In this document: piece after piece, positions 1 through 11,428 of the stretch
How positions within the stretch are numbered: the stretch's first letter is position 1
How the letters are laid out: each line of letters starts with the position of its first letter
Assembly (NCBI RefSeq): GCF_024679095.1
Contig: NW_026111611.1
Span: 60,001-124,000 of the forward strand
Direction: 5' to 3'
DNA length: 64,000 bases
From: Eriocheir sinensis
Taxonomy: Eukaryota > Arthropoda > Malacostraca > Decapoda > Varunidae
Made by a program: the position numbers and the translations under genes
The notes under the pieces: generated by a model
What the model was told of the DNA's origin: nothing
The model's input: the letters and a program-made list of their open reading frames with translations, nothing else
Database searches by the model: none

Positions 1-145
1 GGAGGGTTCATGATGGGAGGGAATGGCGGAATAATATTCCAACGGTGTCCTCGTGTATCCTTGTGTTACAGAAGTGAGAAGTGAAGATGTAACACAATAA
101 TGGGCATAGAACTATCCAAAAATCAGCTGAATCGAAGGCTGGGTG
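1..145. other. unassigned flank before minisatellite
   Basis: About 145 bases of mixed-composition DNA precede the first recognisable 26-bp unit. No coding or repeat signal was seen. Confidence 0.4.
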
Positions 146-1023
146 TCGAAATAATGGACTGACGTTACATGTCAAAATAATGGACTAATGCTCATTGTCA
201 AAATAATGGACTAATGCTTAATGTCGAAATAATGGACTAATGCTTAATGTCAAAATAATGGACTAATGCTCTATGTCAAAATAATGGACTAATGCTACAT
301 GTCAAAATAATGGACTAATGCTACATGTCAAAATAATGGACTAATGCTACATGTCAAAATAATGGACTAATGCTTAATGTCAAAATAATGGACTAATGCT
401 ACATGTCAAAATAATGGACTAATGCTACATGTCAAAATAATGGACTAATGCTCAATGTCAAAATAATGGACTAATGCTACATGTCAAAATAATGGACTAA
501 TGCTCTATGTCAAAATAATGGACTAATGCTACATGTCAAAATAATGGACTAATGCTGCATGTCAAAATAATGGACTAATGCTACATGTCAAAATAATGGA
601 CTAATGCTACATGTCAAAATAATGGACTAATGCTACATGTCAAAATAATGGACTAATGCTACATGTCAAAATAATGGACTAATGCTACATATCAAAATAA
701 TGGACTAATGCTACATGTCAAAATAATGGACTAATGCTACATGTCAAAATAATGGACTAATGCTACATGTCAAAATAATGGACTAATGCTACATGTCAAA
801 ATAATGGACTAATGCTACATATCAAAATAATGGACTAATGCTACATGTCAAAATAATGGACTAATGCTACATGTCAAAATAATGGACTAATGCTACATGT
901 CAAAATAATGGACTAATGCTACATGTCAAAATAATGGACTAATGCTACATGTCAAAATAATGGACTAATGCTACATGTCAAAATAATGGACTAATGCTAC
1001 ATGTCAAAATAATGGACTAATGC
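146..1023. repeat. 26-bp minisatellite, left half
   Basis: About 33 head-to-tail copies of a 26-bp unit made of the core AAAATAATGGACTAATGC followed by a variable 8-base linker (TACATGTC, TTAATGTC, TCTATGTC and others). Variants cluster in the first 500 bases and the later units are almost uniform. The array stops at the poly-T of LINE-1 and resumes at 4,361 in register, so this was one array. Confidence 0.95.
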
Positions 1024-4000
1024 TTTTTTTTTTTTTTTTTTTTTACAACGAAGGAGGCAGCTCAAGGGCACACACACACACAAAAGAAAACAATAAAAAA
1101 GCCGCTACTCACTGCTCCTAAAAAAGAAACAAAAGAGGTGGCCGAAAGCAAGATCAAATACGGGAGGAGAGGTGTCCTGATACCCTCCTCTTGAAAGAGT
1201 TCAAGGCGTAGGCAGGAGGAAATACAGATGAAGGAAGATTGTTCCAGAGTTTACCAGCGTGAGGGACGAAAGAGTGAAGATGCTGGTTAACTCTTGCATA
1301 AGGGGTTTGGACAGTATAGGGATGAGCATGAGTAGAAAGTCGAGTGCAGCGGGGCCGCGGGAGCGGAGGAGGCATGCAGTTAGTAAGTTCAGAAGAGCAG
1401 TCAGCGTGGAAATATCGATAGAAGATAGAAAGAGAGGCAACATTGCGGCGGAATTTAAGAGGTAGAAGACTATCAGTATGAGGAGGAGAGCTGATGAGAC
1501 GAAGAGCCTTAGCCTCCACTCTGTCCAGAAGAGATGTGTGAGTGGAGCCCCCCCACACATGAGATGCATACTCTATACGAGGGCGGACAAGGCCCCTGTA
1601 TATGGACAGCAACTGTGCAGGGGAGAAGAACTGGCGGAGACGGTACAGAACGCCCAGCCTCGAGGAAGCGATTTAGTAAGAGATGAGATATGAAGTTTCC
1701 AGTTGAGATTTTGAGTTAAGGATAGACCGAGGATGTTTAGTGCTGAGGAAGGTGATAGCTGGGTGTTGTCAAAGAATAGGGGATAGTTGTTTGGAAGATT
1801 GTGTCGAGTGGATAGGTGGAGAAACTGTGTTTTTGAGGCGTTGAAGGACACCAGGTTCTTCTTGCCCCAATCGGAAATAATAGTAAGGTCTGAGGCTAAG
1901 CGTTCTGCAGCCTCCAGCCTTGAGTCGTTCAGTTCCTGTAGGGTGGGTCTTCTATTAAAAGAAGTTGAGTAATGCAGAGTGGAATCATCGGCTTAGGAAT
2001 GGATAGGACAGTTCGTTTTGGAAAGAAGATCATCAATGAACAACAGAAAAAGAGTGGGAGATAGGACAGAACCCTGTGGGACACCACTGTTAATAGATTT
2101 AGGGGAAGAACAGTGACCGTCTACCACGGCAGAAATAGAACGGTCAGAAAGGAAACTGGATATAAAGGTACAGAGAAGGATAGAAACCGTAGGAGGGTAG
2201 TTTGAAAGCAAAGATTTGTGCCAGACCCTATCAAAAGCTTTTGATATGTCCAGCGCAATAGCAAAAGTTTCACCGAAACGGCTAAGAGAGGATGACCAAG
2301 AGTCAGTTAAGAAGGCTAGGAGATCACCAGCAGAACGCCCCTTGCGGAACCCATACTGGCGATCAGATAGAAGGTCAGAAGTGGAAAGGTGCTTTTGAAT
2401 CTTCCGGTTAAGGATTGATTCAAAAGCTTTAGATAGACAAGGAGGTAAAGCTATAGGACGGTAGTTTGAGGGATTGGAGCGGTCACCCTTCTTAGGCACA
2501 GGCTGTATGAAGGCATACTTCCAGCAAGAAGGAAAGGTAGATGTTGACAGGCAGAGGCGAAAGAGTTTGACCAGGCAGGGTGACAGCACGGAGGCAGAGT
2601 TTTTAAGGACAATAGGAGGCACTCCATCAGGTCCATAAGCCTTCTGAGGATTGAGGCCAGAGAGGGCATAGAAAACATCATGTTGAAGAATCTTTATAAC
2701 AGGCATAAAGGAGTCAGAGGGGGGATGAGTAGGAGGAATATGCCCAGAATCGTCCAGAGTGGAGTTTTTAGAAAAAGTTTGAGAGAAGAGTTCAGCCTTG
2801 GAGATAGATGAGACGGCAGTGATGCCGTCAGGACTGAGGAGTGGAGGGAAAGATGAAGAAGTGAAGTTGGAGGAGATGTTTTTGGCTAGATGCCAGAAGT
2901 CACAGGAAGAGTTAGAGAAAGCAAGGTTTTGGCATTTTCTATTAATGAAAGAATTTTTGGTTAGTCGGAGAATAGATTTGGCACGATTTCGGGCAGAAAT
3001 GTAAAGTTCATAATTAGCATTAGTTTGAAGGCTCTGGTACCTTTTGTGAGCTACATCTCTATCATTGACAGCACGAGAACAAGCGTGATTAAACCAAGGC
3101 TTTTTAGTGTGAGGAGTAGAGAAAGAACGAGGAATGTATGCCTCCATTCCAGAGACAATCACCTCTGTGATGCGCTGAGCACACACAGAGGGGTCTCTAT
3201 CCTTGAAACAATAATCATTCCACGGGAAATCGGAAAAGTACATCCTCAGGTCGTCCCACCGAGCTGAAGCAAAATGCCAGAAGCATCGCCTCTTCGGTGG
3301 GTCCAGAGGGTGTACAGGAGCGATAGGACAGGATGCAGAAATAAGATTGTGATCGGAGGAGCCCAACGGAGAGAACAGTTTGACAGAATAAGCAGAAGGG
3401 TTTGAGGTAAGGAAGAGGTCTAAAATGTTGGCCCGGTCTCCAAGACGGTCAGGAATACGTAGGGTGCTGGACCAACTGCTCTAGGTCGTTGAGGATAGCA
3501 AAGTTGTAGGCTTGTTCACCAGGATGGTCAGTGAAAGAGGATGGAAGCCAAAGCTGGTGGTTAACATTGAAATCTTCTAGGATGGAGATTTCAGCGAAGG
3601 GAGAGTGGGTCAAGATGTGCTCCACTTTAGAATTCAAATAGTCAAAGAATTTTACATAGTTGGTAGAGTTAGGTGAGAGATAAACAGCACAGATGTATTT
3701 AGTAATAGAATGACAATGAAGTCTTAGTCAGATGGTGGAAAATTCAGAAGAGTCAAGGTCGTGGGCACGAGAGCAAGTGATGTCGTTGCGCACGTAGGCG
3801 CAACATCCAGCTTTGGATTGAAATTTAGGATAGAGATAGTAGGAGGGAACAGAGTAGAGATTGCTGTCAGTAGCCTCAGAAACCTGTGTTTCGGTAAGGA
3901 AGAGAAGGTGAGGTTTAGAGGAGGAGAGATGATGTTCCACAGAATGAAAATTAGAGCGAAGACCGCGAATGTTGCAGAAATTGAGAAGAAAGAGGTTCGA

Positions 4001-4360
4001 GGAGTTATCAAGACACCTCTCGGGTCGGCAGCCAGAAGGGGAGTCCTCCTTGGGGGAATTTGTGGTCCTCCCCAGGCGGGGACTCAGGGGCTTGGTGTAG
4101 GTGCGCCATTTTGAAATTTTAATTTTGGGAAAAGGTGTATATGTTGTGTGAATGTAGTGTGGTGTGGATAAAGAGAGGATCTGACTTTAGAGAGCATGCT
4201 GAACTACTCTCCGGTGTTGGTGAGACAATAGGGAAACGGTTAGTGAGGACATGGGAAGGGTCTTTGGAGGGCTTCAGCTTCCGTCTCACCTCCCATATAT
4301 ACCTCACCGGGAGTGGCTTGCGCCCGTTCGGTAGGTGTCTTCCTACCTACTCTAGCCAGC
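1024..4360 (-). mobile_element. non-LTR retrotransposon LINE-1 (jockey/CR1-like), near full length, disabled
   Basis: A 3.3-kb element on the minus strand, inserted inside the 26-bp minisatellite. The 21-base poly-T at 1,024-1,044 is its poly(A) tail, and its 5' end lies near 4,360 where minisatellite units resume. One main ORF runs apurinic-type endonuclease, reverse transcriptase, then a C-terminal domain ending in the 'GKLWNNLPSSVFP' signature. Fragments of the same family occur at 32,537-33,070 and 33,860-34,200, and a more distant relative at 6,264-6,550. A target-site duplication cannot be read because the target is a tandem repeat. Assignment between the jockey and CR1 groups would need a tree. 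Confidence 0.9.
1154..4109 (-). pseudogene. LINE-1 endonuclease-reverse transcriptase ORF, four visible breaks
   Basis: Encodes the protein that nicks the target and copies the element's RNA. A short leader ORF starts at the ATG at 4,107-4,109 and stops at 4,008-4,010. The endonuclease follows from about 3,980: 'NIRGL' and 'TETQ' are the Asn and Glu motifs, 'EDFNVNH' replaces the usual GDFN, and 'GSSDHNL' is the terminal His motif. RT motifs include 'NYRPIAL', '[12 protein letters not shown]' and '[11 protein letters not shown]'. Breaks: a TGA at about 3,728 (Trp expected), a 2-base loss near 3,457, a TAA at 1,993-1,995 replacing the Tyr of YADD, and a 1-base loss near 1,667. The longest intact stretch is 457 codons (1,993-3,366). 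The C-terminal piece (1,154-1,612) is open. Confidence 0.9.
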
Positions 4361-5608
4361 ATGTCAAAATAATGGACTAATGCTACATGTCAAAATAATG
4401 GACTAATGCTACATGTCAAAATAATGGACTAATGCTACATGTCAAAATAATGGACTAATGCTACATGTCAAAATAATGGACTAATGCTACATGTCAAAAT
4501 AATGGACTAATGCTACATGACAAAATAATGGACTAATGCTACATGTCAAAATAATGGACTAATGCTACATGTCAAAATAATGGACTAATGCTACATGACA
4601 AAATAATGGACTAATGCTACATGTCAAAATAATGGACTAATGCTACATGTCAAAATAATGGACTAATGCTACATGTCAAAATAATGGACTAATGCTACAT
4701 GTCAAAATAATGGACTAATGCTACATGTCAAAATAATGGACTAATGCTGCCTGTCAAAATAATGGACTAATGCTGCCTGTCAAAATAATGGACTAATGCT
4801 GCCTGTCAAAATAATGGACTAATGCTGCCTGTCAGAATAATGGACTAATGCTGCCTGTCAAAATAATGGACTAATGCTACATGTCAAAATAATGGACTAA
4901 TGCTGCCTGTCAAAATAATGGACTAATGCTACATGTCAAAATAATGGACTAATGCTGCCTGTCAAAATAATGGACTAATGCTACATGTCAAAATAATGGA
5001 CTAATGCTACATGACAAAATAATGGACTAATGCTACATGTCAAAATAATGGACTAATGCTACATGTCAAAATAATGGACTAATGCTACATGTCAAAATAA
5101 TGGACTAATGCTACATGACAAAATAATGGACTAATGCTACATGACAAAATAATGGACTAATGCTACATGTCAAAATAATGGACTAATGCTACATGTCAAA
5201 ATAATGGACTAATGCTGCCTGTCAAAATAATGGACTAATGCTACATGTCAAAATAATGGACTAATGCTGCCTGTCAAAATAATGGACTAATGCTACATGT
5301 CAAAATAATGGACTAATGCTGCCTGTCAAAATAATGGACTAATGCTACATGTCAAAATAATGGACTAATGATGCATGTCAAATAATGGACTAATGCTGCC
5401 TGTCAAAATAATGGAAAAATAATGGACTAATGCTACATGTCAAAATAATGGACTAATGCTGCCTGTCAAAATAATGGACTAATGCTGCCTGTCAAAATAA
5501 TGGACTAATGCTACATGTCAAAATAATGGACTAATGCTGCCTGTCAAAATAATGGTTTAATGCTTAATGTCAAAATAATGGTCTAACGCTGCCTGTCAAA
5601 ATAATGGG
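4361..5608. repeat. 26-bp minisatellite, right half
   Basis: About 48 copies of the unit seen at 146-1,023. From 4,740 a second variant (linker GCCTGTC instead of ACATGTC) appears and alternates with the first, giving a 52-bp higher-order pattern at about 4,860-5,000 and 5,215-5,345. Units near 5,370-5,600 are degenerate, with one partial duplication at about 5,403-5,430, as expected at an array edge. Confidence 0.95.
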
Positions 5609-6199
5609 CCAAGACAACTTCCTTTCAGCACAAACATTAGCCTTCAGTCCTCGTCTCTCAAGCGTCCCCGCGGCCTCAACGCCTCAGTCAGCCTTGCTTC
5701 TCTATGCAATGACGCGGCTCATAATGCTGATTTAAATATCTCACCCATTATAGCTGTCCCGGGCCGTGTTACCCTCGCCGCGGACAAATATTAATAGGAA
5801 AAAAAAGCATTCCTCAAATAAGATAATGTTTTACTCTTAGTGACATCGGGTTTAATATATTTTTGCAAGCCTCGCAGACTTCTACATTATCGCGAACAAC
5901 TGTCACACGCTTGTACCAGAATACTTACACGGCGACATTGCTTGGTGGGGGGGAAGGGGGAGTGCTGGGGGGGAGGGGGGTGTTGAAGGACAAACTATTA
6001 TATATCGTTTTTATGCGGGGCGAGTAAAGGGAGACAATAGTTCAGTGTCAGTGTTCGTACATGAATAATACTTGTAGGCTGCTTTGTTTTGAACCCGTTT
6101 GATTTATCGGCTCAATGTGTGTGAACAAATAAACAGCGTGTACTGACTGGGTGGGCGCGGGCTGTCGCAGGCTTATTTGTACCGTAAAACGCGACAGTT
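5609..6199. other. gene-free unique sequence
   Basis: No open frame of note, no tandem repeat and no RNA gene seen. A G-rich run lies at 5,945-5,985. The sequence looks unique within the window. Confidence 0.4.
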
Positions 6200-6263
6200 C
6201 AAGATTAGAAGAGAAGCTGAAAAAACGCTACGAAGATTGAATACTGATGCGCCAAAGAATCAT

Positions 6264-6550
6264 CAAGTATATTTTTAAGTGTGTCTTCATATATTCCGCT
6301 CTTGAAATAGTTTGCCATAGGAAGGATTACAGTAGGCGAAAGGTTGTTCCAGAGTTTATCAGTGGCAGAGATGAGGGAATGAAGATACTGATTAAATCTC
6401 TCAGTAGTATCAAGTATATTTTTAAGGGTCTTCATATACTCCGCTCTTGAAATAGTTTGCCATAGGAAGGATTACAGTAGGCGAAAGGTTGTTCCAGAGT
6501 TTACCAGTGACAGAGATGAAGGAGTGAAGATGCTGATTAAGCCTTTCAGT
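6264..6550 (-). mobile_element. decayed LINE 3' end, tandemly duplicated
   Basis: Two copies of a 147-bp segment (starting near 6,264 and 6,411). Each encodes on the minus strand a version of the LINE C-terminal signature, with 'LHS' and 'KLWNNL' recognisable. It is related to the LINE-1 C-terminus but is clearly another subfamily. There is no RT domain, so this is a 5'-truncated remnant that later duplicated. Confidence 0.7.
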
Positions 6551-6639
6551 AGCAGGTTGGACAAATATTCGGACATCGGGCCACGGAACTAAACCACATT
6601 CTGTCCTATAGGAAAAGGTGTTTGCCGTCCTGACAAATA

Positions 6640-7200
6640 TATGATCAGTGCTTATTGAATTTATGAGCGAAAGAGCGAAAGGACTGATTAACTTCCCTTA
6701 GCAAGTTAGGCAAACACACAAACGCTACACTTATTGAAAAGAAGACTAAGGCTGATAATGTGGGGCAGGGAAAGTTGTTTACATTGTTACTTCACAGGCA
6801 AGCTTAGTAAACAAGTACGTAGACTCTTCTTATGGAGTGTAAGAGTGAAAGCGATGAAGGAGTGCAGACATTGACAAACTCTTCCCTTAGTAAGTTAGGC
6901 AAGCAGACAAACAACAGCTATCGAGAGGTAGACTAAACGGATTTTGGCGTGTGGATATTGCTACTTCATAAAAAGGCTACGTAATGAGCTATAGTTAGTT
7001 AATTACTCCATTAGTTACTCCACTTAATTACTCCATAGATAGGCAAACACAAGCAATGGATATCGAGAGGGAGTCTATGATTGATTTTGTCGTGTTGAGA
7101 AAGTTGTTGGCATCGTTACTCTATAGACAGACTTAGTAAACAGATACATAAACACTACTTTCTGAGCGGTAGGTTAAAGTTGAGCCTCTCTGTCCTGAAG
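6640..7200. repeat. degenerate tandem repeat of about 190 bp, roughly three copies
   Basis: Recurring landmarks are 'TTAGTAAGTTAGGCAA', 'TATCGAGAGG' and 'CTTAGTAAACA', in the same order at about 6,690-6,800, 6,880-6,950 and 7,060-7,150. Divergence is high, so unit edges are approximate. Confidence 0.5.
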
Positions 7201-8116
7201 GGAATGTTGTTTACTCTCTTGCTGAAGGGGAGTGACTGTTAGCACCGGCAAGACACTCGGGCAATCTTCACTATATTGCCTTGAATGGAACATATTTGTG
7301 AGCTATGAAGAATTGATCGTTTGCCAGAATATTCTTTGACAAATTTATGACTCTGTAAAACCGGCTCCCCAGTCTCACGTTACTACACTTTATATTGAAC
7401 GAAATGTTGCAGAAAAACCACGAGGCTTCCCACGATGCGACCTCAACCATCATTACATTTCATAACATTTTCTCTCTCATTTTGCTTGCGACCTCCCTTC
7501 ACTAGCCGCTATGTTATGGGAAGGCGTGCTCAGTCCTTCACAGCACAGTTCAATGGCCTCAACCCCGCCTTCAGTGACTATTCTTTACCTGTATCCGCAA
7601 TAACAGAGACACAGTAACATTAACACAATCTCTCGTTTTTAAGGCGGTCGTGAGGTGGTTCTTCGCGGGTGAACTAGACGGCGGGTGACTCTTCCTCGCT
7701 CTCACGTTGCTTCATGGCTTCTGTTATTAGCAAGACCAACAAAAAGTCCGCGTTATGCTGTTCTGATAAAAGAGAAAAAAACAAGATGCCAGAAGAGAGG
7801 TCACTTTCGGGTGGAAGAGGTCAATTTCGGGTAGGGTGCTGACAGTCAGTTTTATTACACACTCGCTGCTTTCGACACTCATAATGACGAGGCCTTCCGT
7901 TCACTATGTCATGAGTGAGTGTTAGGAGAGGGCACGGCTCCCTTACCTCACCTAGCTCACCCTTACTCACTAATTTCTTACTTATTATGTCTTATCTTTT
8001 TCTATTCTTTCTCTTCATTTATATTTCTTCCTCTAATCTCACTTACTTCTGATTACTAATCCCTTCATCTTTTTTTTTCTCTAATCCTTCTTTTCATTTA
8101 CTTTTCTTATCCATTC
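7201..8116. other. gene-free sequence becoming pyrimidine-rich
   Basis: No supported gene. Composition shifts to T/C-rich from about 7,980. Short open frames here have no recognisable content. Confidence 0.4.
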
Positions 8117-8335
8117 ATGTACTTTTCCTTACTTATAATTATTTCAGCCTTTTCTCTCTTCCTTCTCTTCCTTTACATTTCTTTCTCCATTCCCACTTAT
8201 TTTTCCTTACTTATAATTATTTCAGCTTTTTGTCTATTCCTTCATTTACTTTTTTTTCCTCCGTTCTCAATTAATTCTGCCTACTTAATATTTTTTTCAG
8301 CTTTTTCTCTATTCCTTCTTTTCTTATATATTTTC
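8117..8335. repeat. T-rich tandem repeat, about 90-100 bp, three copies
   Basis: 'TTATAATTATTTCAGC' at about 8,132 and 8,211, with a degenerate third copy near 8,285, each followed by a similar TTTT/CTATTCCTTC tract. Confidence 0.6.
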
Positions 8336-8396
8336 CCGTCCTTTCTTTCACTCTCCTTACTCTATTACTTTAAAATCACTCCCCATGTCAACTCCA

Positions 8397-8470
8397 CGAT
8401 GGCGGAGTGGCTAGCGCATCCGATTCACAAAGGTAATGGGTCAGGGTTCGTTCCCCTCTCAAGGCTGGAT
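8397..8470 (+). other. tRNA-like sequence (SINE head or tRNA pseudogene)
   Basis: 'GAGTGGCTAGCGCA' resembles an A box, and 'GGGTTCGTTCCCC' is a good B box and T arm. The presumed anticodon loop reads TTCACAA, which would be CAC (valine). No convincing acceptor stem was found, so a SINE head or dead tRNA copy is likelier than a working tRNA gene. Confidence 0.35.
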
Positions 8471-8619
8471 ATTAGATGAAGTGTATTTCTTTTTTTTCTG
8501 ATTATTATTATTTTTTAGCCTTTTTCAACCTTACGTCTTACACCACACGACTTGTATACCCCCGCTGGGACCTTGATCCTGGTCGTCACGTGACCCCTGC
8601 AACCCGAGATCGTTCGTTC

Positions 8620-8776
8620 GTTCGTTCCTTCTCTCTTTTCTTTTTTCTCTTTTTCTTTCTTCTTTCTTCTTTCTTTTCATCTCTTTTCTTCTTTGATCCT
8701 TGTCTCTTTTTTCGTTTTCTTCTTTCTTTTCTTTCTTTCCTCTCGTATTTTTCTTTCTTTTATTTTTTCCTTTTAT

Positions 8777-8807
<31 letters not shown>

Positions 8808-8854
8808 AACAAACGCACACACACACCATCCTCCTCCCTCCCCCACACTCCTCA

Positions 8855-8888
<34 letters not shown>

Positions 8889-8920
8889 ACCATCTCCTCC
8901 TCCCTCACTCCCACCATCTC

Positions 8921-8955
<35 letters not shown>

Positions 8956-8960
8956 CATCA

Positions 8961-9013
<53 letters not shown>

Positions 9014-9056
9014 ACACACACACACACACATTCCCTCCCTCCCCACACTCCCACCA

Positions 9057-9094
<38 letters not shown>

Positions 9095-9131
9095 CATTCC
9101 CCTCCCTCCCACACTCCCACCATCTCCCTCC

Positions 9132-9172
<41 letters not shown>

Positions 9173-9201
9173 CCCTCCCTCCTCCCACACCCCACCATCT
9201 C

Positions 9202-9257
<56 letters not shown>

Positions 9258-9282
9258 ATTCCTCCCTCCCACACTCCCACCA

Positions 9283-9314
<32 letters not shown>

Positions 9315-9358
9315 CCATTCCCTCCCTCCCCCCACACACTCCCACCACTCTCTCTCTG

Positions 9359-9410
<52 letters not shown>

Positions 9411-9448
9411 ACACCATTCCTCCCTCCTCCTCCCACACTCCCACCTTA

Positions 9449-9490
<42 letters not shown>
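8620..9490. repeat. compound (TC)n/(CA)n microsatellite in a higher-order array
   Basis: After a T/C-rich lead-in, about nine blocks of (TC)n(AC)n are separated by a near-identical linker (a 'CCATTCC'-type start, then CTCCCTCCC, ACACTCCCACCATCTC). The block including linker is the true repeat unit, 70-110 bp depending on microsatellite length. The same linker appears once more at 15,565-15,600, after the LINE-2 tail. Confidence 0.9.
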
Positions 9491-9491
<1 letters not shown>

Positions 9492-9689
9492 CACACCTGA
9501 CCTCTGCTGAGAGAAGGTCGACTCACCTCTGCTGCGCCCCACAACATCGCTTGCCCTGTGTTTTCGTTGTGCTCTTGGGATTGCGTTTGTGTGTTCTCGC
9601 TTGTGGACCTTGTGTGTTGCCTCCAGATTTCTGGACACGTGTTTGGTGTGTGTTCGCTTGTGGTTTCTGCCTGTGGTTGTCAGATTTGT

Positions 9690-10430
9690 GTTTCGGTGTT
9701 TTTGCGTGATCTGGTTGTTTCCGGTGTTCTGTGATTTGTGTTTCCGGTGTTATTGCGTGTGATCTGGCTGTTCCGGTGTTCTATGTGGGTTTCAGAGTGA
9801 TTCAAGTGTGTTGTGTTTCGGTGTTTTTATGTGTGATTTGGCTGTTTCTGGGTGTACTATGTGTGTTTTAGTGTTTTGAGTGTGTTGTGTTTTGTGTTTT
9901 TATGTGTGATTTGGCTGTTTTTCGAGTGTTCTGTGTGTTTCCAGGTGTGTTGTGTCTCCAGTGCTTTTTGTGATTTGGCTGTTTAGTGCTGCCTGTGGTT
10001 GCCTCTGTGAATTGTGTTTGGTGTTTTTATGTGTGATCTGGCTGTTTCTGGGTGTTCTGCGTGGGTTTCAGAGTGATTCAAGTGTGTTGTGTTTTGTGTT
10101 TTTGCGTGTGATCTGGCTCTTTCAGGTGTTCTGTGGGTTTTCAGAGTGATTCAAGTGTGTTGTGTTTCCGGTGTTGCGTGTGATTTGGCTGCTTCTAAGT
10201 ACTGCGTGGGTTTCAGTGTTTGAGTGTGCTGTTTTGTTTCCGGTGTTTCTGTGTGAATTTGTTTTTGAGGTTCTGTGTTTGAGTGTGTTGTGTTTCCAGT
10301 GCTTTTTACGTGTGATTTGGCTGTTTATAGTGCTCTGCGTGGGTTTCAGAGTGTTTTGAGTGTGCTGTTGTATTTCAGGTGTTTTTAAGAGTGACTTGAG
10401 GGTTAGTTTAGTCGTTGCTTCTGCTTTTGA
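9690..10430. repeat. GT-rich minisatellite, about 70-bp unit, about ten copies
   Basis: The landmark 'GTGTGATYTGGCTGTTT' recurs about every 65-75 bases (near 9,755, 9,830, 9,903, 10,035, 10,105, 10,177 and 10,311), alternating with 'GTGGGTTTCAGAGTG'. Divergence is moderate. Confidence 0.85.
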
Positions 10431-10499
10431 GTGTTTCTGTGTGTCCTGAGTGTCTCACGCGTGATCTGGGTGTGTCGACAACCCACCTTTGAATTCCTG

Positions 10500-11395
10500 A
10501 GGATTCAATCTGCTCCTCCTCACTACACCTCTTTAAATCCCCTAGAGGATTAACACTTCCTACACCCCTTTCCCTCACCTCACCTAAGCCCCCCCACCTC
10601 GCTCACCTCACATCCCTTTGCTCCTCCTCATCCCCTAGAGGATTAGCCCTTCCTACTCCTCCTCACCTCCACATATTTCTAAGCCCTCCCCTCACTCACC
10701 TTACCTCACATCCTATTTACCCACCCCTTCACCCAGCTTACCTCGCCTCTTTCTTAACCTTTCTTGTTCTCACACACCTCACTCACCTCACATCCCTTCC
10801 TATCCTCCTCTCTCCCACTTACCTCCTTTCCCAAACTCCCTCTCACTCATCTCACCTATTTCCTAATCCTCCTGATCTCACACACCTCACCACCGCCTCC
10901 TTTCCCCTCTTTACTCACCTCACATCCTTCCTACTCCTCCTCTCTCCCACCTCACCTATTTCCTAACCCTCCTAGATCTCACACACCTCACTCACCGCCT
11001 CTCTTTCCCCTTCTTTACTCACCTCACATCCCTTCCTACTCCTCCTCTCTCCCACCTCACCTATTTCCTAACCCTCCTTGATCTCACACACTTCTCTTTC
11101 CCCCTCTTTACTCACCTCACATCTCTTCCTACTCCTCCTCTCTCCCACCTCACCTATTTCCTAACCCTCCTTGATCTCACACACCTCACTGCCTCTCTCC
11201 CCCTCTTTACTCACCTCACATCCCTTCCTACTCCTCCTCTCTCCCACCTCACCTATTTCCTAACCCTCCTTGATCTCACACACCTCCTTTCCCCCTCTTT
11301 ACTCACCTCACATCCCTTCCTACCTCCTCTCTCTCACTTTTTCCTCCATTACTAAACTACCTCTCACACACCTCACCCCTTTCCTAATCCCCTTC
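10500..11395. repeat. pyrimidine-rich minisatellite, about 100-bp unit
   Basis: Landmarks 'CTCACATCCCTTCCTA', 'CTCACCTATTTCCTAACC' and 'GATCTCACACACCTC' recur in order, with well-conserved copies starting near 10,785, 10,915, 11,025, 11,115, 11,215 and 11,305. The array ends about 30 bases before the LINE-2 5' end. Confidence 0.85.
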
Positions 11396-11428
11396 ACTTT
11401 GTGTTTTATCTCTTTCATTTCAGCTAAG

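Noticed and set aside
146..5608. CRISPR-like look of a regularly spaced short repeat
   Set aside because: The 26-bp units are directly adjacent with no unique spacers, and the context is eukaryotic retrotransposon DNA.
8476..9709. Open frames of 266-344 codons with His/Thr/Ser-rich proteins
   Set aside because: They are translations of (CA)n and (TC)n arrays in several frames at once; no non-repeat protein content.
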